Origin: Defluviitaleaceae bacterium
GTDB taxonomy: Bacteria > Bacillota > Clostridia > Lachnospirales > WQUN01
Length of the DNA: 64,000 nucleotides
NCBI GenBank assembly: GCA_009785605.1
Contig: WQVY01000005.1
Coordinates: 1-64,000 of the forward strand
Reading direction: 5' to 3'
A model generated the notes under the pieces. The model had not been told where the DNA came from. It ran no database searches and was given only the letters and a program-made list of their open reading frames with translations. This document shows, one piece after another, positions 1 to 9,044 of the stretch. Made by a program: the position numbers and the translations under genes. Positions within the stretch are counted from its first letter, which is position 1. Each line of letters starts with the position of its first letter.

Positions 1-567
1 CACTTTTTGTACAGCATTGTACTCAGAAAATAATTGGCCCGTGGTATGGATATAGCTAAGCGCACGGCTTACCCTTTTAATATTATTGGCGTGGATGGTT
101 TTTGCAGCCATTGGGTCAGCTTTGTGTAGCATGGTGTGTAATTGTTCACGACCATGCTCTAGGGCTATATTTGCAAAATGCTCCCGCATGGCAAAGTCTG
201 GCGGGTTGTTTGACTCTGTATCATCTGCAAATCTTACGTCGTTTTGTACCGCGTTAATATAAAACCCTGTACCACCACATAGTATGGGTACGCGCCCACG
301 GGCATGTATTTCTTTAATCACGGCCCTGGCTTGTTGCTGATATAGCGCGGCAGAGTATGGCTCGTCCGGTTTTATGATATCTATCATATGATGGGGTATG
401 TTGTCTTGTTCTTCCATGGTCGGCTTTGCTGTGCCTATATCCATACCGGTATATATCTGCATAGAGTCGGCAGACACCACTTCTCCACCAATAAGCTTCG
501 CAAGCGCCACGGCCACAGCGGTCTTGCCTGACGCGGTTGGCCCTGCGACTATTATTAATTTATCCAC
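1..567 (-). CDS. miaA: tRNA dimethylallyltransferase MiaA, 3' part beyond window
   Basis: Adds a dimethylallyl group to A37 of tRNAs that read codons starting with U. The visible 189 residues are the N-terminal part; the family is about 310 residues, so the C-terminus lies left of base 1. The P-loop GPTASGKT is at residues 9-16, followed by the substrate motif SADSMQIYTGMDIGTAKP and a CGGTGFYI block, all typical of MiaA. The start is taken as GTG at 567 because an in-frame stop lies at 571-573; an ATT at 570 is the only other option. A GGGGTG stretch upstream can act as ribosome binding site. The identification is firm; only the start codon is uncertain. Confidence 0.95.
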   Translation of the reverse strand, partial: MDKLIIVAGPTASGKTAVAVALAKLIGGEVVSADSMQIYTGMDIGTAKPTMEEQDNIPHHMIDIIKPDEPYSAALYQQQARAVIKEIHARGRVPILCGGTGFYINAVQNDVRFADDTESNNPPDFAMREHFANIALEHGREQLHTMLHKADPMAAKTIHANNIKRVSRALSYIHTTGQLFSEYNAVQKV

Positions 568-595
568 AATTCAACAACACCCCATAGCTTTAATA

Positions 596-682
596 GACTT
601 CTCCGGAAACTTCCTTTGCGGCCAAAAAATCTTAGGCATTAGTAAGTTTTATGGCCGCTCATTAGGAGTTTCCGGAGAAGTC
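596..682. repeat. Hairpin element with terminal inverted repeats (MITE-like)
   Basis: Bases 596-611 and 667-682 are a perfect 16-bp inverted repeat (GACTTCTCCGGAAACT). The pairing continues inward imperfectly through GCGGCCA and TGGCCGC. The layout (outer repeats, A-run, short loop, T-run, GGCC) resembles the ~100 bp elements at 4102, 18173, 19468, 19587 and 29200, although the outer sequence differs. It overlaps the end of the epimerase gene and supplies its last residues and stop codon. It could also work as a bidirectional terminator between two minus-strand genes. Confidence 0.6.
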
Positions 683-1578
683 AAATAACCGGTATTACAC
701 AAACTTCGCACAACGGATTCTGCTATAGACACTACTTGATAATCATCCTTAAACGGCATGGCTGCTACATTGCCATCGTAATATAAGCTGCCAAAGGCTG
801 TCTTAGCTGTTGAGCTAAAAGGCATCATACAACGGACCAATAACCCCAAACCAGGCATGACATACCGGCGCTTACCCATGGCTTTAGCTATGGCTTTGAT
901 AAGCAGCGTTGTGTTCATATATTCATTGTTGTGGGGATGAAACACGCCAGATATATGCCGTTCTATGGCAAGGCACAAAAATTCGCACAAGTTATCTATA
1001 AATATCATACTGCGCTTGTTATCCACAAAAGGGATAAACGGCAATACCTTTGCAACCTTAACCAATGACGCAAATTTCCCAGGACATCCTGGGCCATATA
1101 CCATAGGCGGGCGTACAATGCACAGGCTTGTCCCCACTTGCGACAAAGACGCAAGTGCCGTCTCCGCCCGGTATTTAGACAGGCCATAGTAGTCTGTATC
1201 CTTTGGCATTACTTTTGTATTGGTTGTTATGGCCCCAACTGCCCTGCCATACACAGCCATACTGCTAAGGTATATAAACTGCCCTACCCCACCGGCTTTG
1301 GCTTTTTTTGCTACGGCTATTGCCAAGTCAGAGTTTATGGCATTGTACATGTCCTTATTGGCTTCTTGTTGCTTGCGTGTCCATTTTTGGTGGGCCAACC
1401 CCGCTACCATTAGCACACTGTCATACTCATTATACTGCGCTGTCTTCCAACCTTCGTAGGAATCTACTATATCTACACATAGCCGCTTGCGTGCATATCT
1501 TGCAAAGCTATCCCCTATATAGCTGTTTGCGCCTACCACCAGCACACGCTTTACAGCACTAATGTCATTTGTGGTCAT
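649..1578 (-). CDS. NAD-dependent epimerase/dehydratase (SDR), likely UDP-sugar 4-reductase or epimerase
   Basis: Extended short-chain dehydrogenase of 309 residues. The NAD-binding motif VVGANSYIGDSFARYA lies at about residues 14-29, and the catalytic pair YxxxK is seen as YYGLSKYRAE near residue 133. The start overlaps the upstream sugar transferase gene by 4 bp, so the two are translationally coupled. Together with the transferase and the 4,6-dehydratase next to it, this gene fits the WbpV/WreQ group, which reduces UDP-4-keto-6-deoxy-GlcNAc to UDP-QuiNAc. A UDP-galactose-type epimerase cannot be excluded. The last ~11 codons lie in the inverted-repeat element at 596-682, so the native C-terminus may have been replaced. 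Confidence 0.85.
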   Translation of the reverse strand: MTTNDISAVKRVLVVGANSYIGDSFARYARKRLCVDIVDSYEGWKTAQYNEYDSVLMVAGLAHQKWTRKQQEANKDMYNAINSDLAIAVAKKAKAGGVGQFIYLSSMAVYGRAVGAITTNTKVMPKDTDYYGLSKYRAETALASLSQVGTSLCIVRPPMVYGPGCPGKFASLVKVAKVLPFIPFVDNKRSMIFIDNLCEFLCLAIERHISGVFHPHNNEYMNTTLLIKAIAKAMGKRRYVMPGLGLLVRCMMPFSSTAKTAFGSLYYDGNVAAMPFKDDYQVVSIAESVVRSLCNTGYLTSPETPNERP

Positions 1579-2165
1579 TTTTGCGGCCCGCCCTCCATGA
1601 CACCGCGCCCAAGTACTGCGCTAATGATGGTTGCAAATAGTATCTTTACGTCCAAAAAAAAGCCCATTCTTTGGGCATATTCCCCGTCATAGGCCGCTTT
1701 TATATTTATGGGGAGTTCGTCCCGGCCTCGCACTTGCGCCAAGCCAGTCAGCCCTACGGGGACGGCGTTTGCACCGTACTTTTCCCTTTCGGCAATTAGG
1801 TCATCTTGGTTCCAAAGTGCCGGCCGTGGACCTACAACAGAAAGCTCGCCTTTTATTATGTTAATCACTTGCGGCAATTCATCCAAGCTAAACTTGCGCA
1901 AAAAACGGCCAACAGGCGTGATAAAAGCCATAGGGTTTAATAAAAGGTGCGTTGGTACATCTTTTGGCGCATCTACGTACATACTGCGGAACTTGTATAT
2001 CATAAAAAACTCACGGTTTTGGCCATAGCGCTTTTGTTTAAAAAACACCGGCCCTTTGGAAGAAACCTTTATCAATAGTATCAAAACCACACCAAGCGGA
2101 AGCCACAGCGGGCTAAGAGCCAGTACCAGCAAGATATCCATAACACGCTTTACATAGATGTACAT
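1575..2165 (-). CDS. Bacterial sugar transferase (small PglC-type phosphoglycosyl transferase)
   Basis: Transfers a sugar-1-phosphate from a UDP-sugar to undecaprenyl phosphate, starting glycan assembly at the cytoplasmic face of the membrane. The protein has 196 residues, the minimal monotopic form without the extra membrane helices of WbaP/WcaJ. An N-terminal hydrophobic re-entrant segment (about residues 8-33) is followed by KFRSMYVDA, the catalytic Asp-Glu pair in RKFSLDELPQ, and the signature GELSVVGPRPA. It sits between the dehydratase and the reductase gene on the same strand. Substrate is probably an N-acetyl-6-deoxyhexose made by those neighbours (inference). Confidence 0.92.
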   Translation of the reverse strand: MYIYVKRVMDILLVLALSPLWLPLGVVLILLIKVSSKGPVFFKQKRYGQNREFFMIYKFRSMYVDAPKDVPTHLLLNPMAFITPVGRFLRKFSLDELPQVINIIKGELSVVGPRPALWNQDDLIAEREKYGANAVPVGLTGLAQVRGRDELPINIKAAYDGEYAQRMGFFLDVKILFATIISAVLGRGVMEGGPQK

Positions 2166-2208
2166 ATTGTTCAGCCCTTTAGGTTAGTGTGGGGAATGCT
2201 TCGGCATT

Positions 2209-4068
2209 TCAACTGCTTTTATGATTATACTCAGGAACATACTCCTTTAGCATCTCTCTTATATCGCCTTCCCATGGCATACCATTTGCCAGTGCTTCCA
2301 TTAGATTATCTACTTTAGGGGACATCTCTGGTCTTGTCACAAATATCTTGTCGTTTAATGTAGCTGTTAGGCCTTCTTCATCAAGGAGCAACTCCTCATA
2401 CAGTTTTTCTCCCGGGCGCAAGCCTACATATTCGATTTTTATGTCCACATCTGGTATAAGCCCAGCCATGCGTATGAGATTCTCTGCCAAGTCTGCAATT
2501 TTTACTTGTTCACCCATATCTAGTATAAACATTTCGCCCCCGGCAGCCATGGCTCCGGTTTCCAGCACCAGCTTCACCGCTTCGGAAAGCGTCATAAAAT
2601 AGCGGATGATTTCCGGGTGCATAACAGTAACAGGCCCCCCTGCCGCTATTTGCCGCTTAAATATTGGGATAACACTGCCATTAGAATCTAGTACATTACC
2701 AAAACGCACACATACAAACTCTGTTGCACTTTTTTCATTAAGCCCCAGCGTTACAATTTCAGACAAACGCTTGGTTGCGCCATATACATTGGGCGGCCTT
2801 ACAGCTTTATCTGTAGAAACCAACACAAAACGTTCGACTCCGTGATTAATGGCCGCAAGTGCTGTGCGGTAAGTCCCCAGTACATTGTTGTCTACGGCCA
2901 GGCGCGGACATTCTTCCATCAGTGGTACATGTTTATACGCCGCAGCATGGAAAACCACCGCCGGTTTAAACTCCTCAAAAACAGCGTCCAGGCGTTTTTC
3001 ATCTTGTACAGAGCCAATTCTTATGGCTACTTTGTACCGCCCGGCTTGGCCAAATTTTACTTTCAATTCTTCTTTCAAGTTATGAGAATTGTTTTCTGAT
3101 ATATCGAATACGACAATTTTGTCCACGTTTAAGCTCATTAGCTGATGGCATAGCTCACCACCTACAGAGCCGCCACCGCCCGTTACCAACACGGTCTTAC
3201 CCTTAAGCCATGCGTTGATACCGCTTATATTAATAGCTGCTTCTGGCCGGCCCATTAGGTCGCTTATACGTATTTCCCTTAGCGCGTCACTGGCCTTGTC
3301 TTGGGATAGGCCAGAGAGCAACCGCACTTTGCAATTATTAACAGGTGCAAGCTTTACAATGCGACGCAAATCTTTGTTTTTAATAGACGGCACAGCTACT
3401 ACAATCTCGCTAATATCGTATTTTGCTACAAGATGGGGGATTAAGTCATCACTCCCCATTATTTTTTTACCATGAAGCGTATAGCCATGCTTGTTTTGGT
3501 CATTGTCCAAGACCGCAATTATGTCGCGGGGCCTCCCCCCTTGTTGGCTGGGGTGAAGCAAAAAACCAGATGCACTATCGCCAGCTCCAACAACAAGCGT
3601 ACGTATAGGGTCATATTTATATACATGTGCAGTCCTGGTAAAACGGTGCATGTATACAAAAATTATGCCCAAAACCCGCTTGTGAATCCGCAACACAAGC
3701 GAAAATGATAAAAGAAAATAAAAGGCCATCATACCAAGCCCAGGGTTGGGCCAAAACCCAAGCCTCAAACGAAGCGAAACATACACAGCAAACGAGCTTA
3801 AAAATACAGCCATAGTAATACGAAGCATAGTGCCAATACCAGGGTGGGCCCACAAACTCTTATATACACCGCAAACGGTATAAAATACCATGCATGCAAG
3901 TATCATGACCCATATGCTACGGTTAACAGCATTTAAATATTGAGTAAAATCATTTACAAACAAGTACGTAAATACGAAAACAGCCCCAAACCAGCTAATC
4001 CAACAAAAAAAGGAGTCCAGCAGCGCTTGCATAAGCGTGTTAAACACAGAAAACCGTGATTTTATCAT
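2209..4068 (-). CDS. CapD/PglF-type UDP-N-acetylhexosamine 4,6-dehydratase, membrane-anchored
   Basis: Protein of 619 residues in the usual two-domain form. Four to five membrane helices fill about residues 10-130. A first Rossmann domain (VVGAGDSASG near residue 160) follows, then the catalytic SDR domain starting at VLVTGGGGSVGGEL near residue 292. STDKAVRPPNVYGATKR carries the YxxxK pair. The reaction is UDP-GlcNAc to UDP-4-keto-6-deoxyhexosamine, the first step toward QuiNAc, FucNAc or bacillosamine-type sugars. It is first in a three-gene run reading leftward. Its upstream side is occupied by the hairpin element at 4102-4205. Confidence 0.93.
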   Translation of the reverse strand: MIKSRFSVFNTLMQALLDSFFCWISWFGAVFVFTYLFVNDFTQYLNAVNRSIWVMILACMVFYTVCGVYKSLWAHPGIGTMLRITMAVFLSSFAVYVSLRLRLGFWPNPGLGMMAFYFLLSFSLVLRIHKRVLGIIFVYMHRFTRTAHVYKYDPIRTLVVGAGDSASGFLLHPSQQGGRPRDIIAVLDNDQNKHGYTLHGKKIMGSDDLIPHLVAKYDISEIVVAVPSIKNKDLRRIVKLAPVNNCKVRLLSGLSQDKASDALREIRISDLMGRPEAAINISGINAWLKGKTVLVTGGGGSVGGELCHQLMSLNVDKIVVFDISENNSHNLKEELKVKFGQAGRYKVAIRIGSVQDEKRLDAVFEEFKPAVVFHAAAYKHVPLMEECPRLAVDNNVLGTYRTALAAINHGVERFVLVSTDKAVRPPNVYGATKRLSEIVTLGLNEKSATEFVCVRFGNVLDSNGSVIPIFKRQIAAGGPVTVMHPEIIRYFMTLSEAVKLVLETGAMAAGGEMFILDMGEQVKIADLAENLIRMAGLIPDVDIKIEYVGLRPGEKLYEELLLDEEGLTATLNDKIFVTRPEMSPKVDNLMEALANGMPWEGDIREMLKEYVPEYNHKSS

Positions 4069-4101
4069 GTTCTAATTCATGCCTCCTTCGTCGGCGGAAC
4101 A

Positions 4102-4205
4102 TATAGCGAATTAATTCGAAAGCAGTTCAGCCTATCGCCGAAAAAGCGTTGAAGCGTCCGCTATTTTCGGCTCGGGCTGGACTGTTTCTCATTTAATTCG
4201 CTATA
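4102..4205. repeat. ~104 bp hairpin element, MITE-like (copy A)
   Basis: The ends are a perfect 13-bp inverted repeat (TATAGCGAATTAA and TTAATTCGCTATA) bounded by TA. The core contains CGCCGAAAAAGCG, then CTATTTTCGGCTCGG, which is closely similar to the core of copy C at 18173 and the partial copy at 9387. It lies upstream of the dehydratase gene and downstream of the pilO-like gene, so it is well placed to affect transcription between them. Confidence 0.75.
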
Positions 4206-4313
4206 AGACAAGTACCGTGATATTCTTACACGATTACAAAAAAATATCAACATTTCCCAAACAAAAACGGCCACCCATGTATATAGGCGGCCGCAAGCAT
4301 GTATAAATTAAGT

Positions 4314-5009
4314 CTATTCGGTTTCAGCTTCTGCTTCAGTTTCTGATTCTATGTCAGAGTCATCAGGCTCAACAAAATATCCATTGTAGCTGTTGAGGTG
4401 GGGGGTTAGTGTAAGTATGTCCATACGCAAATTTATTTGCAATTGGTCGCCATGCCTGTCTATGGAGTATTCTACTATGCGGTTGTCTATGTCTTCGTGC
4501 GCAAACCCGTGCAATATTGATATCAGGCCTTCGTATGAGGCCACAAATGATATACTTACCGGTGTAAGCCATATGCCATCAGCGGGGCCATCGGGGTTAT
4601 CGTCGTTATGACTCATCGCACCAAAGGGTATGCTTTCATGGAAATATACATTCATGCTATGAGAATGCAGTATAGCAATGCGGTTAATACGCTCTCTTAT
4701 ATCCAGCTCATCCAAAGATATTGGCAAAAAATCCAGGTAGCCATATTGCCATATACGCTCTACATGCTCCCTATCACTTTGTGCCTGGGTAAGCTCGTAT
4801 GCTAGTTGTGCTATATCATGTGTCAGTTGTGGGCTTGATTCGTCCCTATTAACTGCCCTTACCAACTCTGCGCGTGCAGCTTCTATGTCAATATTGAGCT
4901 GGTCAACCCGGTTATTGTTTGGCCGCCAAAAAACAAAAAAATACAATGCCACGCCAACCACAAGAAATATTAACGTATAAATAAGAAATGAAACTATGGT
5001 TGTCTTCAT
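4314..5009 (-). CDS. PilO-like type IV pilus assembly protein
   Basis: Single-pass membrane protein of 231 residues. A membrane helix occupies about residues 5-27. A coiled coil of Asp/Glu/Arg-rich heptads follows (about 30-85), then a ferredoxin-like C-terminal part, and an acidic tail ends in ESETEAEAETE. This is the PilO layout: in the PilMNO inner-membrane complex PilO pairs with PilN. The start is the ATG at 5009, which overlaps the stop of the upstream pilMN gene (ATGA) and has AAGGAG in front. An upstream start would only extend into that gene. Assignment rests on architecture and position directly after a PilM-PilN gene. Confidence 0.75.
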   Translation of the reverse strand: MKTTIVSFLIYTLIFLVVGVALYFFVFWRPNNNRVDQLNIDIEAARAELVRAVNRDESSPQLTHDIAQLAYELTQAQSDREHVERIWQYGYLDFLPISLDELDIRERINRIAILHSHSMNVYFHESIPFGAMSHNDDNPDGPADGIWLTPVSISFVASYEGLISILHGFAHEDIDNRIVEYSIDRHGDQLQINLRMDILTLTPHLNSYNGYFVEPDDSDIESETEAEAETE

Positions 5010-7153
5010 TGCCAACTCCTTACTACTTGGCTGTTTAACCAGAAAGGCGCCCACCCAGGATTAACAGTTATAGTTATTGTATACGTCATAAACCCATATG
5101 CGTCTATTCCAGAATTGTCATGTGTGTCGGCTATGCTCAATGATATAGACAATAAATAGTTGTGCCTAAAGTGCAAGCGCAAATGCTCTACACCGTCATG
5201 TATGCTTCTAAAATTGTTGGTACGGCCAGACACAACTATTTGATGATGCACAGATGCGCTTTCTACTGCACTTATATTATCTACAACAAGCCCAGACACT
5301 TCCATTATTTCTGGGATTATAATCAAGGCTGGCATCCTCAAATAAAAGTCATGTATTGATGTCATTCTTTCGTTAACATTGCTGATATCACTAAGTATAG
5401 CATTTACATTGCGGTACGCATAAGAACGCTGCTGTATTAAATCGTACCACGAGTCCGAAGATATATAGTCGGATATTTCGCTTTGTATGCCACGCAACTC
5501 GGCCCGCAATGCACGGGTGGTCCTTAAAGGTACAAGTATCGCAATAATCAAAATAACTACAACAAGCGCCGCAGCCGCGAACAGTGGTTTTCTTGTGCTC
5601 GGGTCTGGGCGTGGGTCTTCTGGGATAGCATAAGGGAAACCGCTATGGGTTTCGGCCTTAGCAGATACAATATCAAAGGGGGACTCGTGGAATTTATCTT
5701 CTTTTATTATCTCATCATATTGTGTATTTTCTATTTCTAAACCCAAACCGGCTAGTTCGGGTGGGAGCTGTGGAAGCTCTACATACCCGGCAGGTATGGG
5801 GATTTCGGGGCCTTCGTTGTCATAGTAATAATCCCTGCTTGGGACTGGACCTGGATCTGGATTCGGATCTGGAACTGGTGTTGGGACCGGCGTTTGTATT
5901 TGCTCATACGAATCATACGAGTCATAAGGGCGAGTAACGCTTGCAGCCTCGCTTATGCTTGGCCTGTCATATTGCGGCATTGGCTCAGCTGTATGGTGCA
6001 CCATAACGTCTTGTGCAGGTGCGCTCATATGCGGCTGAGTATTAGCGGCGGCTTGCCACTGTGTGCTGGCATCGGCATTTATACCTTGTGTGGCAATATT
6101 GGGCAAGCGCAAATCCATACGGCAATCGTGGCCAACAAGTGATGGCATCCCCACTGCAAAGGCATCCAGGAACGAATCTTGGTTCAGCCGCCTTAGGTTG
6201 GGGCGTTTCAAACCAGGTACTACCCACTGGCTGGGCTTTAAAACCGGCACATTCAAATTAGCACGTAGGCTATCTTCTATGCCGGGGATATTTTCGTCAT
6301 CCATAAGTAGGATGCATGTAATTCTCTCTCCGCCAACCATACGGTAAAAATGGTCCGTCGCAGATGCAATTTCACCTGTAAGCTTGCCGGCATCGTAACG
6401 GATTGCACTCTCATTGTTGCCTATGCCACCGGCTTTTACAGACATAAGCGTCTCGAAATCTTCTACCTCGCCCAAGTTAACAAACTCTGGGGTAAAATAG
6501 CGGTTACTGTGGAAAAGCCCGTTGTGATAGAACGCAATATTTGCGGCCCCAGGGCCTGCATCCAATATAGCGAAGTTGTAAGGTATGCTGCCTTCTATAG
6601 GCGCACACCAATGCTGGATAAGCCGGCTGCGGGCATTTTCTCTTATATCTAAGCGCTTAGGCTTGAAATTTGCCCAGCGGCAGGCGGTATCAACGGCAAT
6701 TGCATGCTCTTCTGGCATTGCGGCTACCATTACTTCAAGTTCGCCGCCTACCTGCCCAAGCACTTCGCATCCTATATGATAAACAGACCTACCACTTGGC
6801 AAAAATGGAGCCATCTCTGTTAATGCAACAGAAAGTAAAGCATCTGTTGGCATATCCGGCCATCTAAAACGCTGTATGGTGATATCTGGCATACTCACGC
6901 CAACAACGCACGATGCCCCAAAAGTCATAGATACTTTAGCGGCCCATGCCGCTTTTTTTATTGCAGCAGAAAGGTCGGTCACGTAGGCATCGTCTGGCAT
7001 TCCGTGTAGCGTTGGTGCTTTGGCAGAGCCGGCTCGCATCATCACACCCTGTGGGTCAAGCTTTATGACACTTACAACGCTATCGCTAATGTCTATGCAT
7101 ATACGCTCGCTGCGGTGTGTGGATATACCCTTACGATTTGCGTTCGACAGCAT
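5006..7153 (-). CDS. PilM-PilN fusion protein, type IV pilus assembly
   Basis: Protein of 715 residues that joins two normally separate pilus proteins. Residues ~15-345 look like PilM, an actin-fold ATP-binding protein (CIDISDSVVSVIKLD at the start, LDAGPGAANIAFYHNG in the second lobe). Residues ~370-520 are a Pro/Tyr/Asp-rich linker with repeated PVPTPVPDPNPDPG. A membrane helix (about 530-550) and a PilN-like coiled coil plus ferredoxin-like domain follow. In other bacteria PilM binds the cytoplasmic N-terminus of PilN, so a fusion makes mechanical sense, although here PilM precedes the helix through a long flexible linker. It is followed by pilO with a 4-bp overlap and preceded by pilD. 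Confidence 0.8.
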   Translation of the reverse strand: MLSNANRKGISTHRSERICIDISDSVVSVIKLDPQGVMMRAGSAKAPTLHGMPDDAYVTDLSAAIKKAAWAAKVSMTFGASCVVGVSMPDITIQRFRWPDMPTDALLSVALTEMAPFLPSGRSVYHIGCEVLGQVGGELEVMVAAMPEEHAIAVDTACRWANFKPKRLDIRENARSRLIQHWCAPIEGSIPYNFAILDAGPGAANIAFYHNGLFHSNRYFTPEFVNLGEVEDFETLMSVKAGGIGNNESAIRYDAGKLTGEIASATDHFYRMVGGERITCILLMDDENIPGIEDSLRANLNVPVLKPSQWVVPGLKRPNLRRLNQDSFLDAFAVGMPSLVGHDCRMDLRLPNIATQGINADASTQWQAAANTQPHMSAPAQDVMVHHTAEPMPQYDRPSISEAASVTRPYDSYDSYEQIQTPVPTPVPDPNPDPGPVPSRDYYYDNEGPEIPIPAGYVELPQLPPELAGLGLEIENTQYDEIIKEDKFHESPFDIVSAKAETHSGFPYAIPEDPRPDPSTRKPLFAAAALVVVILIIAILVPLRTTRALRAELRGIQSEISDYISSDSWYDLIQQRSYAYRNVNAILSDISNVNERMTSIHDFYLRMPALIIIPEIMEVSGLVVDNISAVESASVHHQIVVSGRTNNFRSIHDGVEHLRLHFRHNYLLSISLSIADTHDNSGIDAYGFMTYTITITVNPGWAPFWLNSQVVRSWQ

Positions 7154-7185
7154 TCGCTTCCGTCCTTTCGTTTAAATTTTAGTGC

Positions 7186-7956
7186 TTATGTAAGAAAACT
7201 CCAAAACGCCTGTCCAAACCATAGTGCAGCTAATGTACCGCCGCACAAAAATGGACCAAAGGCTATATACTCGCCACGCTTTGCACGGCCTGTAATTAAC
7301 AAAAAAACAGCAAAAACTCCACCTGCAACAAAGGCAAAGATAAAGGCCAAAAATATATTATTCCACCCCAAGTATAGCCCGGCTACCGCCATAAGTTTGA
7401 CGTCACCGTAACCAAACCCGTCTTTCTTGGCAAATATAAGCATTAACTTATCTATTGTATAAAGTGGTATTGCACCTGCAATTAATCCCAGCAGTGCATC
7501 AACAAAGCCTGGCGCATAAGGGAATATCATAAAAAAATTGCCCAATGCAACCCACATAACGCCAACTACTAAGGCTACAGCCAATAAGCCGTCTGGTATT
7601 ACTTGTGTTTCCCAATCTATTAACGATATCGTTAGCAACACAAAGGCAAAAAACGACAGGAAAATAGCCGACGGGGTCCGGGTAAATAATATCATCCCAG
7701 CAAAAAGCAGTGCACATGCCAGCTCTACTAACGGGTAACGCAGACTAATACGTATTTTGCAATTGCGGCAGCACCCCTTTAGCAACAACCAGCTTATCAC
7801 AGGAAGCAAATCATAATAAGCAATACGGCAGTTGCACGCCGGGCACGCAGATGGCGGCATCACAATTGATATGTTACGCGGCAGCCTGTAAATTAAAACA
7901 TTAGTAAAAGAGCCAAAACACAACCCCAAAACAACCCATAAGAAGACCCACGGCAT
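7186..7956 (-). CDS. pilD: Prepilin leader peptidase / N-methyltransferase
   Basis: Membrane aspartyl protease of 256 residues that cleaves prepilin leaders and methylates the new N-terminus. The N-terminal motif GSFTNVLIYRLPR is followed by the two Cys pairs of the methyltransferase zinc site (CPAC and CRNC). The two catalytic Asp motifs are DWETQVIPD and FGYGDVKLM (GxGD). About eight membrane helices are visible. The gene heads a leftward run pilD, pilMN, pilO. Confidence 0.95.
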   Translation of the reverse strand: MPWVFLWVVLGLCFGSFTNVLIYRLPRNISIVMPPSACPACNCRIAYYDLLPVISWLLLKGCCRNCKIRISLRYPLVELACALLFAGMILFTRTPSAIFLSFFAFVLLTISLIDWETQVIPDGLLAVALVVGVMWVALGNFFMIFPYAPGFVDALLGLIAGAIPLYTIDKLMLIFAKKDGFGYGDVKLMAVAGLYLGWNNIFLAFIFAFVAGGVFAVFLLITGRAKRGEYIAFGPFLCGGTLAALWFGQAFWSFLT

Positions 7957-8116
7957 AGCGTGTCTCCCTTCGGCTTACGTATGCAGTGTTTTCACACTAC
8001 AGTATGACTGGCATTATAGCAAGGCACCCATGATGTTGAGAAGGTTTTTTTATTACAATTGTGTTGCTATTATGTATCATTTTCGTTTCTGTGACAGATG
8101 TATAGCGCGGCGCTCA

Positions 8117-8707
8117 CTATGTTTTTGCATTATAACATAAATCACATGCAATATGTAGACCTCTAATATCTGCTTTTATGCGATGCTTTATGATGTCTAT
8201 ATCTGGATGATATATTGTGCCGTTTTCGACGAGTTTTTTTATTTGTCCTACTGTTGTGCATAATACTTTAGCCAAAAATTTGACAAGTTTTAAATCAAAG
8301 CAAAAAGGGCTTTGTATATGTGCTAAAACCGTCTCATCATGAGACTCGCAAACTTCTACGGTATATTCTACATTTGTATAATCTACAACACAAGAATTTT
8401 GCCTAAGGAAGTGCCTATCAAATGCATATTGCCAGGCAAGTGACTTGTCGTTTGCAATAAACATGTTAAACAGCGCCGCCGGTAACTCACGGGGCTTTAT
8501 CCCTTTTTTTATTGCCAAGTTCCACGTGCTGTCGCATTTGTGACATTTGTAGATAAGCCATATGTCCACACGCGACTGGTTGGCGTTGACACGAAACTTT
8601 TCACTGCAATAAAACTCACTTTTTTTGTTGCACTTGCTGCATTGTTTTATTAGTGTTGGTGTGTTTTGTGGCACAATGCGCCAGGTTATATTTTTATTTT
8701 CTTTCAT
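8117..8707 (-). CDS. DUF1062 family protein
   Basis: A 196-residue soluble protein whose N-terminal half carries two CxxC pairs (CSKC and CHKC) that likely bind zinc. The block WRIVPQNTP-CSKCNKK-FYCSEKFRVNAN is what I recognise as DUF1062, a family of unknown function found in Firmicutes. The ATG at 8707 is preferred over the GTG at 8716 because GGGTGA is suitably placed before it. It stands alone between the pilus genes and the regulator locus and looks AT-richer than its neighbours, which suggests accessory DNA. Confidence 0.75.
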   Translation of the reverse strand: MKENKNITWRIVPQNTPTLIKQCSKCNKKSEFYCSEKFRVNANQSRVDIWLIYKCHKCDSTWNLAIKKGIKPRELPAALFNMFIANDKSLAWQYAFDRHFLRQNSCVVDYTNVEYTVEVCESHDETVLAHIQSPFCFDLKLVKFLAKVLCTTVGQIKKLVENGTIYHPDIDIIKHRIKADIRGLHIACDLCYNAKT

Positions 8708-8849
8708 TATAATCACCCGGGCAAATCATAGGACGTGGTTGGCCCGGGTGCTACCTAATTGTTGTTTCTGAAACAAGATTGAGGCATAAAGGACAAACAA
8801 AAGGATAACCGACGTTTGCGGCTTGGGCGTTAATTCGTAGGCAAGTATA

Positions 8850-8858
8850 TGATATAAT
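8850..8858 (+). promoter_or_regulatory. Candidate extended -10 promoter element
   Basis: TGATATAAT is a perfect TGnTATAAT extended -10. No good -35 lies at the right distance, which is common for extended -10 promoters. It would drive plus-strand transcription toward the orphan gene at 9045. Confidence 0.4.
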
Positions 8859-8964
8859 AAACTTCATCTAAAATTGTACATCGAGGGGACGACACCCATC
8901 ATAGTAAACAGAAGATGTACGCTTATTTTTGCATAGATACATGTGTATGAACTCTAAGCTGGCG

Positions 8965-8991
8965 GTTTTGATGATTGGGCCAAAAGCGATC
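8965..8991. repeat. 27-bp direct repeat, left copy
   Basis: Identical over 27 bases to 13682-13708. On the plus strand one frame encodes FDDWAKSD in both places. The two copies are 4.7 kb apart and bracket the ABC exporter, the regulator and the peptide genes. Confidence 0.7.
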
Positions 8992-9044
8992 ACGTTAGAA
9001 GCCCTACTCAACTCCGTATTATTGACCCATATTACCTAGATGGT

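Larger units (their letters stand above)
8708..9044. other. Gene-poor stretch with an extended -10 promoter
   Basis: No convincing gene on either strand. A plus-strand extended -10 (TGATATAAT, 8850-8858) is present. The 27-bp direct repeat at 8965-8991 lies near the right end. The reading frame of the next gene stays open back to a stop at 8955, so part of this stretch may be the worn N-terminus of that gene. Confidence 0.5.
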
